A stretch of 34,005 nt of DNA from Rhodanobacter sp. (lineage in GTDB: Bacteria; Pseudomonadota; Gammaproteobacteria; Xanthomonadales; Rhodanobacteraceae), in NCBI GenBank assembly GCA_004298505.1, contig SCRO01000026.1:1-34005 (forward strand), read 5' to 3'. This document shows, piece after piece, positions 1 to 8,196 of this stretch. How positions within the stretch are numbered: the stretch's first letter is position 1; each line of letters opens with the position of its first letter. Made by a program: the position numbers and the translations under genes. Under the pieces are notes generated by a model. That model was not told the origin of the DNA. It saw only the letters and a list, made by a program, of their open reading frames with translations, and ran no database searches.

Positions 1-1431
1 CGCGACCGGCTGGAGATCATTCGCCGGCTGCTGTCGGATGATGGGTCGTTGTGGATCACGATTGATGACAACGAGGCGCACTATTTGAAGGTGCTGTGCG
101 ATGAGGTTTTTGGCAGAGCCAATTTTGTTTCTAACGTGGTCTGGCAAAAGACGCTGACGCGGCGAAACGATGCGCGCGTACTTTCTACAGCGCACGACCA
201 TATCCTCATTTACGCAAAGTTACTTGATAAGTTTTCGGTAAACAAACTCGACTCGAGCGAAAAGCAGCGTGCGACCTATCAGAACCGCGACAATGATCCT
301 CGTGGTGACTGGCTTCCGGTACCTTTTCATGCGCCAAACATCAGGCCAAATCTAACATATGAAATTATTACGCCGAGCGGTCGAGCGTTGTGGCCACCGA
401 AAGGTAGATGCTGGAGCACGACAAAGGAAAAATTCGACGAGCTGGTCGTAGACAGCAGAATTTATTTTGGTTTAGACGGCAACGGAATGGCACAAAGGAA
501 GAAGTTTTGGAACGAATCGGAAAACAAGATGGTTCCGTGGACTTGGTGGGGCTATGAGGAGGCTGGTGATAATAGGGAGGCGAATCGCGAAGCGAAAGAG
601 ATTTCTGGCCTGACTGGTATCGAATCGAAGTTTGATACTCCGAAGCCAGAGAAGCTCCTGAAGTTAATCATCGATATCGCCACCAACCCCGGCGACCTGG
701 TCCTCGACTCCTTCGCCGGCTCCGGCACCACCGGCGCCGTGGCCCACAAGATGGGCCGGCGCTGGATCATGGTCGAACTGGGTGAGCACTGCCACACGCA
801 CATCATCCCGCGCCTGAAGAAGGTGATCGACGGCGAGGATCAGGGTGGTATCAGCAAGGCGGTGAACTGGCGCGGTGGCGGCGGTTTCCGTTACTACCGG
901 CTGGCGCCGAGCCTGATCGTCAACGACCGCTGGGGCAATCCGGTGGTGAATCCCGAGTACAACGCGGCCCAGCTGGCCGAGGCCTTGTGCAAGCTGGAGG
1001 GCTTTATCTATGCGCCGTCGGAAACGCTGTGGTGGCAGCACGGCGAATCCAGCGAGCGCGATTTTATCTGCGTGACCACGCAGAACCTGTCCGCCGAGCA
1101 GTTGCAGGCGTTGTCCGAAGAGGTCGGCGAGCAGCGCAGTTTGCTGGTGTGTTGCGCGGCGTTTCACGGAGTGACGGCGGCCAAGGCTGGTGAACGCTGG
1201 CCGAACCTGACCTTGAAGAAGATTCCCAAGATGGTGTTGTCGCGCTGCGAGTGGGGTCATGACGACTACAGCCTGAACGTGGCCAACCTGCCGCTGGCCG
1301 AGCCGGCGCCGGAAGCGCCCTCACCCCAACCCTCTCCCGCAGGCGGGAGAGGGAGAAAGGCGAGCAAGGCAGCCATGCCTGATCTGTTTGGCGATGATGC
1401 GCAGGGAGGCTCGCATGGCGAAGAAGCGTGA
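1..1431 (+). CDS. mod: Type III restriction-modification methyltransferase (Mod), 5'-truncated by window edge
   Basis: Modification subunit of a type III R-M system; it methylates adenine N6 in an asymmetric site and also provides sequence recognition for Res. The reading frame is open from base 1 and the first codons already match the conserved Mod stretch LLSDDGSLWITIDDNE, so the start codon and the catalytic DPPY motif (motif IV of the beta class) lie to the left of the window. The SAM-binding motif LDSFAGSGTTGAVAHK is visible at about bases 697-744, in the C-terminal half as expected for beta-class enzymes. The middle (about 130-640) is clearly less GC-rich than the ends, as usual for a variable target-recognition domain. 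The tail contains an in-frame REP-like insertion (1317-1361). The stop overlaps the next gene by 17 bp, which suggests one operon with RhuM and Res. Family assignment is secure; specificity cannot be read. Confidence 0.93.
   Translation, partial: RDRLEIIRRLLSDDGSLWITIDDNEAHYLKVLCDEVFGRANFVSNVVWQKTLTRRNDARVLSTAHDHILIYAKLLDKFSVNKLDSSEKQRATYQNRDNDPRGDWLPVPFHAPNIRPNLTYEIITPSGRALWPPKGRCWSTTKEKFDELVVDSRIYFGLDGNGMAQRKKFWNESENKMVPWTWWGYEEAGDNREANREAKEISGLTGIESKFDTPKPEKLLKLIIDIATNPGDLVLDSFAGSGTTGAVAHKMGRRWIMVELGEHCHTHIIPRLKKVIDGEDQGGISKAVNWRGGGGFRYYRLAPSLIVNDRWGNPVVNPEYNAAQLAEALCKLEGFIYAPSETLWWQHGESSERDFICVTTQNLSAEQLQALSEEVGEQRSLLVCCAAFHGVTAAKAGERWPNLTLKKIPKMVLSRCEWGHDDYSLNVANLPLAEPAPEAPSPQPSPAGGRGRKASKAAMPDLFGDDAQGGSHGEEA
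1317..1361. repeat. REP-like palindrome inside the mod coding sequence
   Basis: Perfect 11-bp arms (CCCTCTCCCGC at 1330-1340 and its complement at 1343-1353) separated by 2 bp, preceded by CCTCACCCCAA. This resembles the CTCTCCC...GGGAGAG elements that are common between genes in Xanthomonadaceae and relatives. Here it is translated as SPQPSPAGGRGRK near the Mod C-terminus without breaking the frame. Confidence 0.75.
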
Positions 1432-2551
1432 GATTTCCTTGGTCCGCTCGTCGGCGGCGGAGTATCTTACCTTTGTGGCAGCCAGCGGACGGGGCGGCGT
1501 TGAGGCGGTGTACGCCGATGAGAACGTTTGGCTGACGCAAAAGATGATGGGGGTACTCTATGACGTGCAAACCCACACGATCAATTACCACCTGAAAAAA
1601 GTGTTTTCTGATAGTGAGTTGCAGGAGGATGCAGTTATTCGAAAATTTCGAATAACTGCCGCTGATCGCAAAAGTTACGACACCCAGCACTACAGTCTGG
1701 CGGCCATCATCGCCGTAGGCTACAAGGTCAATTCCGAGCGGGCGGTGCAGTTCCGCAAGTGGGTGACAGGCATTGTCGAGGAGTACGCCGTCAAGGGCTA
1801 CACGATGGACGACGAGCGCCTGAAAAATGGCGGTTCGGTCCTGACGGAACAGTACTTTGAGGAACAGCTACAGCGCGTCCGTGAGATACGCCTGTCGGAA
1901 CGCAAGTTCTATCAGAAGGTCACCGACATCTACGCTACGTCCATCGACTACGACGTGACGGCGCAGGCCACCCAGCGTTTTTTTGCGATGGTGCAGAACA
2001 AGCTGCATTGGGCCATTCACGGACAGACGGCGGCGGAGGTCATCTATAACCGCGCGGACGCCGAAAAAGACGACATGGGGCTGACCACCTGGAAGGATGC
2101 GCCCAAGGGGAAAATCCAGAAATTTGATGTTGCAGTCGCCAAGAACTACCTGACCGAAGACGAGATGGCGCAGCTTACCCGATTGGTCTCGGCTTACCTG
2201 GATGTGGCCGAAGACATGGCACTGCGCAAGATTCCCATGACCATGCAGGATTGGGAAACGCGCCTGAACCGGTTTCTTGCCGCCACCGACCGGGACATCC
2301 TGCAGGATGCGGGCAAGGTAAGTGCCGAGATCGCCAAGGCGCATGCCGAAAGCGAGTTCGAAAGATACCGCATCGTGCAAGACCGATTGTTCGAGAGTGA
2401 TTTTGACCGCGCGCTGCAACAGCTCGGCGCGACCGCCCTGGTCAGCGACGGCGACAAGCGTGAACGCACCCACGCGGTGCACGTGTTGGCAAAACCCCAC
2501 AAGAAGCCCGTGGCCCGCAACAAAGGCAAGGACAAGGGGAACAAGGAATGA
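1415..2551 (+). CDS. rhuM: RhuM-family protein (virulence RhuM/DNA-binding-like)
   Basis: 378-residue protein with the RhuM core: a segment around residues 30-110 with WLTQKMMGVLYDV, TINYHLKKVF, a KFRITA motif and YSLAAIIAVGYKVNSERAVQFRKW. RhuM was named from the Salmonella SPI-3 island and its biochemical role is not established; the N-terminal part looks like a winged or KilA-N-like DNA-binding region, which is inference. ATG 1415 is chosen over a TTG 27 bp upstream because AGGGAGG (1402-1408) sits 6 bp before it. The gene overlaps mod by 17 bp and res by 4 bp (ATGA), so it is translated with the R-M operon. RhuM genes are often found inside R-M operons, which suggests an accessory role in control or anti-phage activity. 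The C-terminus is lysine-rich (KPHKKPVARNKGKDKGNK). Confidence 0.88.
   Translation: MAKKREISLVRSSAAEYLTFVAASGRGGVEAVYADENVWLTQKMMGVLYDVQTHTINYHLKKVFSDSELQEDAVIRKFRITAADRKSYDTQHYSLAAIIAVGYKVNSERAVQFRKWVTGIVEEYAVKGYTMDDERLKNGGSVLTEQYFEEQLQRVREIRLSERKFYQKVTDIYATSIDYDVTAQATQRFFAMVQNKLHWAIHGQTAAEVIYNRADAEKDDMGLTTWKDAPKGKIQKFDVAVAKNYLTEDEMAQLTRLVSAYLDVAEDMALRKIPMTMQDWETRLNRFLAATDRDILQDAGKVSAEIAKAHAESEFERYRIVQDRLFESDFDRALQQLGATALVSDGDKRERTHAVHVLAKPHKKPVARNKGKDKGNKE
1631..1659. repeat. 29-bp palindrome inside rhuM
   Basis: Perfect 14-bp arms (GCAGTTATTCGAAA at 1631-1644 and its complement at 1646-1659) around one central base. It encodes AVIRKFRIT, the conserved RhuM core, so it may be a coincidence of codon choice, or an operator or transcript hairpin inside the gene. 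Confidence 0.6.
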
Positions 2552-5244
2552 ACGCTCGCGTCCGCAACCATGTCAGCGGCCGCTTGTCGCTGCGGCCACC
2601 GCAAGCCGAGTCATTGGAAAAATTGGCGCGGGCGATCGAGTCCGCACCGGAAATGCTGCAGCACGAACGGGATGTAGCGAGCGTGCTTGCGACCCTGAAG
2701 GCCGAGTTCCCTGCGCTGGAGGATTTTGAGCGGGAGTTTCCGTCGTTGTGCTTCGCGTTGGCTACCGGCGTGGGCAAGACGCGGCTGATGGGCGCCTTCG
2801 TGGCGTACCTGCACCTGACGTTCGGCATCAACAATTTCTTCGTGCTGGCGCCGAACCTGACGATCTACAACAAGCTGATTGCGGACTTCACGCCGAACAC
2901 GCCCAAGTACGTGTTCAAGGGCATTGCCGAGTTCGCGCAGCAGTCGCCGGAGATCACCACTGGCGACAATTACGAGGAGCGCGGCCGCGCGCTGGGGTTG
3001 CTGTCGCCGGTCACCATCAACATCTTCAACATTTCCAAGATCAACTCCGAAGTGCGCGGCGGCAAGGAGCCGCGCATCAAGCGCATGCGCGAGGTGCTGG
3101 GTGATAGCTACTTCAACTATCTGGCCGGACTGGATGATCTGGTGATGCTGATGGACGAGTCACATCGCTATCGCGCCAGCGCGGGCGTGCGGTCCATCAA
3201 CGAGTTGAATCCGCTGTTCGGGCTGGAGCTGACGGCGACGCCGTTTGTGGAATCCAGCAAGGGGCTGATCCCGTTCAAGAACGTGGTGATGGACTACCCG
3301 CTGGCACGCGCCATGGCCGATGGCTTCGTGAAGGAACCCGCCGCCGTCACCCAGCGCAACTTCGAGGCGCGCGCGCACAGCGCGGAGGAGATCGAGAAGA
3401 TCAAGCTCGAGGATGGCGTGCGCCTGCATGAGGCGACCAAGGTCGAGCTGCTGACCTATGCGCGCGAGAATGATCTGCGCGTGGTCAAGCCGTTTATCCT
3501 GGTGATTGCGCGCGACACCACGCATGCCGGGCAGTTGCTGGCCTTGCTGGAGTCCACCGCCTTTTTCGACGGGCGCTATGCCGGCAAGGTGATCCAGGTC
3601 GATTCCAGCCGATCCGGCAGGGAAGAAGAGGAAATGATCGCGCGTCTGCTGGCGGTGGAAAGTGTGGACGAGCCGACCGAAATCGTGATCCACGTGAACA
3701 TGCTCAAGGAAGGCTGGGACGTGACCAATCTGTACACCATCGTGCCGCTGCGTGCGGCCAACGCACGCACGTTGATCGAGCAATCCATCGGCCGCGGTTT
3801 GCGCCTGCCGTACGGCAAGCGCACCGGCGTGGCGGCGGTGGATCGGCTGAATATCGTGGCGCACGACAAGTTTCAGGAAATCATCGATGAAGCCAATCGC
3901 GGCGACTCGCCGATCCGCCTACAACGGCTGATTCTGGACGCGTCCGACCCCGATGAGCGCAAGACCAGCGTGCAGGTGACGGCGGGTGTGCGCGAGCGGC
4001 TGGGGTTGGCCGAGCCCTCGATGCAGCCGGTGTCTGGCGCAGACGGCCGCCCCGCCGAAGCGATCACCCCAGCCTTTGCCTCCGAGCCCGAGCGCAAGGT
4101 AGCGCGGATGGTGATGGACGTTATTGGCACCTATGAAGTGCGCAGCTCGGAGGTGCCGAGCAGTGGCGCGTTGTTGAAACCGGACGTGCAACGCGATATC
4201 GCGGCGCAGGTAGCCGAGCGCCTGAAGCCGATGCAGGCCTCGCTGCTGGCCGAGGACGATCTGGACCTGGCCGCGGTGGTCGCGAAAACCACGCAGCTGC
4301 TGATTCAGCAGACCATCGACATACCACGCATCTCGGTAGTGCCGACCGGCGAGGTCAGCACCGGTTTCGATCACTTCGCGCTGGATGTGCGCCAGCTGTA
4401 CCTGCAGCCGAGCGAGCGCGAGATCGTGATCCAGAACCTGCGCACGAACGAGCAGGAGACGATGCAGGCGGAGCAAGGTGTCCATGAACGGCGCCCTGAG
4501 GATTACATCGTGCATGCGTTGGTGGACTATGACGACATCGACTATGTCGCCCATGCCGAGCTGCTGTATGACCTGGCCGGCCAGATGGTGGCGCATCTGC
4601 TGGGCTACCTGTCCGAACCCGAAACGCGCAATGTGCTCGACGGCAACCGCAAGTTGATCGCGCGGGAGATCCATGCGCAGATGCAGGCGCATTTCTGGGA
4701 GCGCGCCACCGCGTACGAAGTGCGGGTCAGTCGCGGCTTTACCGAGTTGTGCCCGTGCAACTACACGGTGGCTGCCGGGCAACCGGCGCATCACTTCCGC
4801 GCGACGCTGTCTGAAGTTGGGCGGATCAAGCAGATGCTGTTCGGCGGCTTCAGCCGTTGCCTGTACCCGCTGCAGAAATTCGATTCGGACACCGAACGGC
4901 GTTTTGCGGTGATCCTGGAGCGCGATGCGCTCAAGTGGTTCAAGCCGGCGAAGCGGCAGTTCCGGATCTATTACAAGCTGGGTACCGAACAGCCCGAATA
5001 CGTGCCGGATTTCGTCGCGGAAATGGACGATACCATTTTCATGATCGAGACCAAGGCGCGCGACGACCTGCAGTCGTCCGAGGTGCTCGCCAAGGCGCAA
5101 GCGGCCACACGTTGGTGCCAACATGCTTCGCAATATGCCGCGCGGATAGGCGCCAAACCCTGGCGCTATCTGCTGATTCCGCACGACGAGGTGGTCGAGT
5201 CGAAGCGGTGGGCCGACTATCTTCGCCGTGAGGTGAGATGTTGA
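2548..5244 (+). CDS. res: Type III restriction enzyme, Res subunit (helicase-nuclease)
   Basis: 898-residue restriction subunit that works in a Mod-Res complex: an ATP-dependent SF2 motor coupled to an endonuclease that cuts after communication between two inversely oriented sites. Walker A is ATGVGKTRL at about residue 70, the DEAD-like motif II is DESHRY near 205, and helicase motif VI appears as EQSIGRGLRLP near 415. At the C-terminus PDFVAEMDDTIFMIETKA (about 830-850) has the D...ExK arrangement of the PD-(D/E)xK nuclease of Res proteins. The ATG lies in an ATGA overlap with rhuM, so translational coupling is likely. The length is normal for the family and nothing appears broken, so the system is probably active if mod is complete upstream. 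Confidence 0.93.
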   Translation: MNARVRNHVSGRLSLRPPQAESLEKLARAIESAPEMLQHERDVASVLATLKAEFPALEDFEREFPSLCFALATGVGKTRLMGAFVAYLHLTFGINNFFVLAPNLTIYNKLIADFTPNTPKYVFKGIAEFAQQSPEITTGDNYEERGRALGLLSPVTINIFNISKINSEVRGGKEPRIKRMREVLGDSYFNYLAGLDDLVMLMDESHRYRASAGVRSINELNPLFGLELTATPFVESSKGLIPFKNVVMDYPLARAMADGFVKEPAAVTQRNFEARAHSAEEIEKIKLEDGVRLHEATKVELLTYARENDLRVVKPFILVIARDTTHAGQLLALLESTAFFDGRYAGKVIQVDSSRSGREEEEMIARLLAVESVDEPTEIVIHVNMLKEGWDVTNLYTIVPLRAANARTLIEQSIGRGLRLPYGKRTGVAAVDRLNIVAHDKFQEIIDEANRGDSPIRLQRLILDASDPDERKTSVQVTAGVRERLGLAEPSMQPVSGADGRPAEAITPAFASEPERKVARMVMDVIGTYEVRSSEVPSSGALLKPDVQRDIAAQVAERLKPMQASLLAEDDLDLAAVVAKTTQLLIQQTIDIPRISVVPTGEVSTGFDHFALDVRQLYLQPSEREIVIQNLRTNEQETMQAEQGVHERRPEDYIVHALVDYDDIDYVAHAELLYDLAGQMVAHLLGYLSEPETRNVLDGNRKLIAREIHAQMQAHFWERATAYEVRVSRGFTELCPCNYTVAAGQPAHHFRATLSEVGRIKQMLFGGFSRCLYPLQKFDSDTERRFAVILERDALKWFKPAKRQFRIYYKLGTEQPEYVPDFVAEMDDTIFMIETKARDDLQSSEVLAKAQAATRWCQHASQYAARIGAKPWRYLLIPHDEVVESKRWADYLRREVRC

Positions 5245-5361
5245 GAGTCGCGCCAGCGCGGTGATCCGCGGCGCCAGGTCTGGTTGACGACGGCATGGTC
5301 GGCACCCGTCGCCGGCTTGTGGCCCACGACGCCATGACTTCCGGCAGGGCTTTTGCTACGC

Positions 5362-5380
5362 AATGATATGTTATATCGTT
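5362..5380. promoter_or_regulatory. Candidate AT-rich operator upstream of the metal efflux operon
   Basis: Imperfect dyad with GATAT/ATATC arms (5365-5369 and 5373-5377) and outer AA/TT matches, ending 46 bp before the efflux operon start. It is a sharply AT-rich island in GC-rich DNA. On the minus strand it contains TATAACAT, a half-site resembling the gammaproteobacterial Zur box. A Fur/Zur-type or other metal-responsive regulator is possible but only inferred; it could equally be a -10 region. Confidence 0.3.
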
Positions 5381-5426
5381 ACAGGTCTCGCATTTCCCTT
5401 TCCGCCGATCCTGAAGACACGCTTGC

Positions 5427-7028
5427 ATGAACCAACCGAGGATCGATGAGGTTGTGAGGTCTGCGAGCGCAACGGATCGGGTACGCGACGCTATTTTGCC
5501 ATCAGGCGCGTGGCGGCTTTCGTCATGGCGCTATTTGCTCGCGCTGCTGATGATGTTGCTGGCCGGTTGCGCGGTCGGCCCGGACTTCAAACGCCCGGCC
5601 GCGCCCGACGTCAGTGACTACACTGCGAAGCCGGCAACCAGCACGGCGGGCACGGCAGATGTCGCCGGTGGTGAGTCCCAGCAATTTGCCAGGGGTGGCG
5701 AGATCCCCGCCGATTGGTGGAGGTTGTTCCATTCGCCGGCGCTGAACGCGCTGATCGAGCAGTCGCTGGCGCACAACCCCGATCTGAAGGCCGCACAGGC
5801 GGCGCTGGCGGTGGCGCATGAAAATACTCTGGCGCAGCGCGGCGCCTACTATCCCGCCGTCGACGGGAGTTTTTCGGCCAGCCGTCAGAGGCAGTCGCAG
5901 CAGGTCGCGCCCACGCCGAACTACCCGGTGGTGCCCGAAGAGTACCTGTTCAGCTTCTTCACTCCGCAGCTCAGCATTTCGTACGCGCCGGATGTGTTCG
6001 GCCTGAACCGCCGCACGGTGGAGTCGCTGCAGGCGCAGCAGCAGTCCGTCCGTTTCCAGATGATCGCTGCCCACATCACGTTGAGCACAAACGTGGTGGC
6101 GGCGGCTGTGCAACAGGCTTCCTTGCGTGCGCAGGTCGCCGCAACCCGCGATCTGATCGCGATCAACGCGAAGATGGTGAAACTTCTGCGTTACCAGCTG
6201 GACAAGGGCTACGCCGGCCGGCTCGATCTTGCCGCGCAGGAGTCGCAGCTGGCCCAGCTCCAGGCGACGCTGCCACCACTGCTGACTCAGCTGGACCGGC
6301 AAAACAACCTGCTGGCCGTGCTGGCCGGACGTCTGCCGAGCGAGGCGTCGGCGCAGGCTTTCGACTTGGCCAGCTTGCACCTGCCGCAGCAACTGCCGCT
6401 TAGCCTGCCATCCAGATTGGTGGCGCAACGCCCGGATGTGCGCCAGGCCGAGGCGAACATGCATGCGGCCAGCGCCCAGATCGGCGTGGCGATCGCCAAT
6501 CGCCTGCCCAATATTTCGTTGAGCGCAAATGCTGGAAGCACCGCGGTGGCGATGGGCCAGGTGTTCAAGACCGGTACGGGCTTCTGGAGCATCGGCGCCG
6601 ATATTGCGGCGCCAATTTTTCACGGTGGCAGCCTGCTGCATCAGGAGCGCGCCGCCAAGGCGGCCTATGTGGAGGCGGCCGAGCAATATCGCAGCACGGT
6701 GCTGACCGCGTTCCAGAACGTGGCCGACACCCTGGCGGCGTTGCAGCACGATGCCGAAAGCCTGCAGGCGGCAGCCAAGGCCGCCGATGCGGCCAAGCTC
6801 ACCCTGGATCTGTCGCAGCGCCAATACCAGGCCGGCTACGCCAGCTACCTGGCGTTGCTGAGCGCGGAGCAGGGCTACCAGCAATCGCGTATCGCGCTGG
6901 TGCAGGCACAGGCGAGTCGCTATGCCGACACCGCCGCGCTGTTCCAGGCGCTGGGCGGCGGCTGGTGGCATGACGCCGGAGCCGCTCCCATCCACGCCAC
7001 TGCCACTCGGGATAGCGATGAAAAGTAG
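5427..7028 (+). CDS. Outer membrane factor lipoprotein of RND efflux system (CzcC/NodT family)
   Basis: TolC-like outer membrane channel that forms the exit duct of the tripartite efflux pump encoded with the next two genes. A lipobox LLAGC is followed by the typical NodT start AVGPDFKRP; the two OEP repeats fill the rest of the 533 residues, with RLVAQRPDVRQAEANMHAA and a late RQYQAGYASYLALLSAEQ typical of the family. The lipid-modified Cys lies near residue 50, so the N-terminus looks too long when ATG 5427 is used; a TTG at 5496 would give an ordinary signal peptide of about 24 residues, and the true start is uncertain. The stop overlaps the adaptor gene by 11 bp. The metal-efflux role comes from the HME-type permease in the same operon. 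Confidence 0.9.
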   Translation: MNQPRIDEVVRSASATDRVRDAILPSGAWRLSSWRYLLALLMMLLAGCAVGPDFKRPAAPDVSDYTAKPATSTAGTADVAGGESQQFARGGEIPADWWRLFHSPALNALIEQSLAHNPDLKAAQAALAVAHENTLAQRGAYYPAVDGSFSASRQRQSQQVAPTPNYPVVPEEYLFSFFTPQLSISYAPDVFGLNRRTVESLQAQQQSVRFQMIAAHITLSTNVVAAAVQQASLRAQVAATRDLIAINAKMVKLLRYQLDKGYAGRLDLAAQESQLAQLQATLPPLLTQLDRQNNLLAVLAGRLPSEASAQAFDLASLHLPQQLPLSLPSRLVAQRPDVRQAEANMHAASAQIGVAIANRLPNISLSANAGSTAVAMGQVFKTGTGFWSIGADIAAPIFHGGSLLHQERAAKAAYVEAAEQYRSTVLTAFQNVADTLAALQHDAESLQAAAKAADAAKLTLDLSQRQYQAGYASYLALLSAEQGYQQSRIALVQAQASRYADTAALFQALGGGWWHDAGAAPIHATATRDSDEK

Positions 7029-8196
7029 ATCACCCTCCGTGAAGCCGTTGGTGCGGCGAGTCCGCATCGCGTGGGTGCCGGCTTTTGTTCTGGCGGCCTT
7101 GCTGGGCATGGCCGCATGCTCGTCGAAAAAGCTGCCGACTGCCCCCGCCGCCGACACGCCACACAACGTGACGTTGACCTCGGCGCAGCGCCAGCACATC
7201 CACCTGCTCACCATCGCGCGCAGCAGCTTTCATCGCAGCATCGAGACCAGCGGCGTGGTGGATTTCAACCACGATCGCGCAACCCAGGTGCTGGCGCCGT
7301 TCTCTGGCCCGGTCACCGACGTGCTGGTGAGCCAGGGCGACAAGGTCAAGCAGGGCCAGCCGCTGGCGCGCGTGGCTTCGCCCGATTTCGCCGCGGCCGC
7401 CGGTGCCTATCGCAAGGCGCTCGCCGCGGCGCATGCGACGGATCAGCTGGCTGCCACGGATCGCGACCTGTACGCACATCAGGCGATCTCGCAGCGCGAG
7501 CATGCGCAGGCGCAATCCGATGCGATCGGGGCGGACGCCGACCGCGACGCCGCGTTGCAGGCGCTGCTGGCCTTGCGTGTCGACCAGCAAACCATCGCGG
7601 CGATCCGCGAGGGCAAGCCGCTGGCACACGGTCAGGGCGTGATCCGTGCGCCGATTGCCGGCACCGTGGTCGAGAAGACGATCGCGCCCGGGCAATTGCT
7701 GGCGGCCGGTTCGACCCCGTGTTTCACCATCGCCGACACTTCGAAGATGTGGGTGATGGCGCAGTTGTTCGATGACGAACTGGCGGCGGTGAAAAACGGC
7801 GACACGGCCACGGTCGACACCGGTTCGGAGAGTACGAAGATCCAGGGCAAGGTCACCAACGTCGGCGCCGTGGTCGACCCCGATACGCGTGCGGTCGGCG
7901 CGCGCGTGCTGGTCGACAATCCGGACGGGGCCTTGAGGCGGCAGATGTACGTGCGCGTGCAGATCTACTCGAGCGAGGCGCAGCAGGGATTGCTGGTACC
8001 GGTCTCGGCGGTATTGCGCGACGATGAAAATCTGCCGTTCGTCTACGTGGTCGCCGCCGACGGCGGCTATGCCCAGCGCAGCGTGACACTGGGCCCGCGT
8101 GTCGGCGATCGCTTCGTGATCCCCAAGGGTCTCCGCGCCGGCGACCAGGTGGTGGTAGATGGCGCCATCTTCCTGCAGTTCATCCAGACCCAATGA
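7018..8196 (+). CDS. RND efflux periplasmic adaptor (CzcB/CusB-like membrane fusion protein)
   Basis: 392-residue periplasmic adaptor bridging the inner membrane RND pump and the outer membrane channel. The N-terminus MKSRSPSVKPL is followed by a hydrophobic segment ending in LLGMAACSS, a probable lipoprotein signal. A lipoyl/biotinyl-like half motif VLAPFSGPVTDVLVSQGDKV and its partner VIRAPIAGTVVEKTIAPGQ flank a helical hairpin of Ala-rich repeats, followed by beta-barrel and membrane-proximal domains (LLVPVSAVLRDDENLPFVYV). ATG 7018 is used because it overlaps the upstream stop and gives a complete signal sequence; an open frame continues upstream but would put the signal too far inside. 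No His/Met-rich metal-binding N-terminal extension is seen, so the metal cannot be named. Confidence 0.9.
   Translation: MKSRSPSVKPLVRRVRIAWVPAFVLAALLGMAACSSKKLPTAPAADTPHNVTLTSAQRQHIHLLTIARSSFHRSIETSGVVDFNHDRATQVLAPFSGPVTDVLVSQGDKVKQGQPLARVASPDFAAAAGAYRKALAAAHATDQLAATDRDLYAHQAISQREHAQAQSDAIGADADRDAALQALLALRVDQQTIAAIREGKPLAHGQGVIRAPIAGTVVEKTIAPGQLLAAGSTPCFTIADTSKMWVMAQLFDDELAAVKNGDTATVDTGSESTKIQGKVTNVGAVVDPDTRAVGARVLVDNPDGALRRQMYVRVQIYSSEAQQGLLVPVSAVLRDDENLPFVYVVAADGGYAQRSVTLGPRVGDRFVIPKGLRAGDQVVVDGAIFLQFIQTQ

Noticed and set aside
5523-7214. Open frame of 563 codons on the minus strand opposite the outer membrane factor
   Set aside because: Shadow of a strong NodT-family gene, His/Arg/Gln-rich composition, no start signal.
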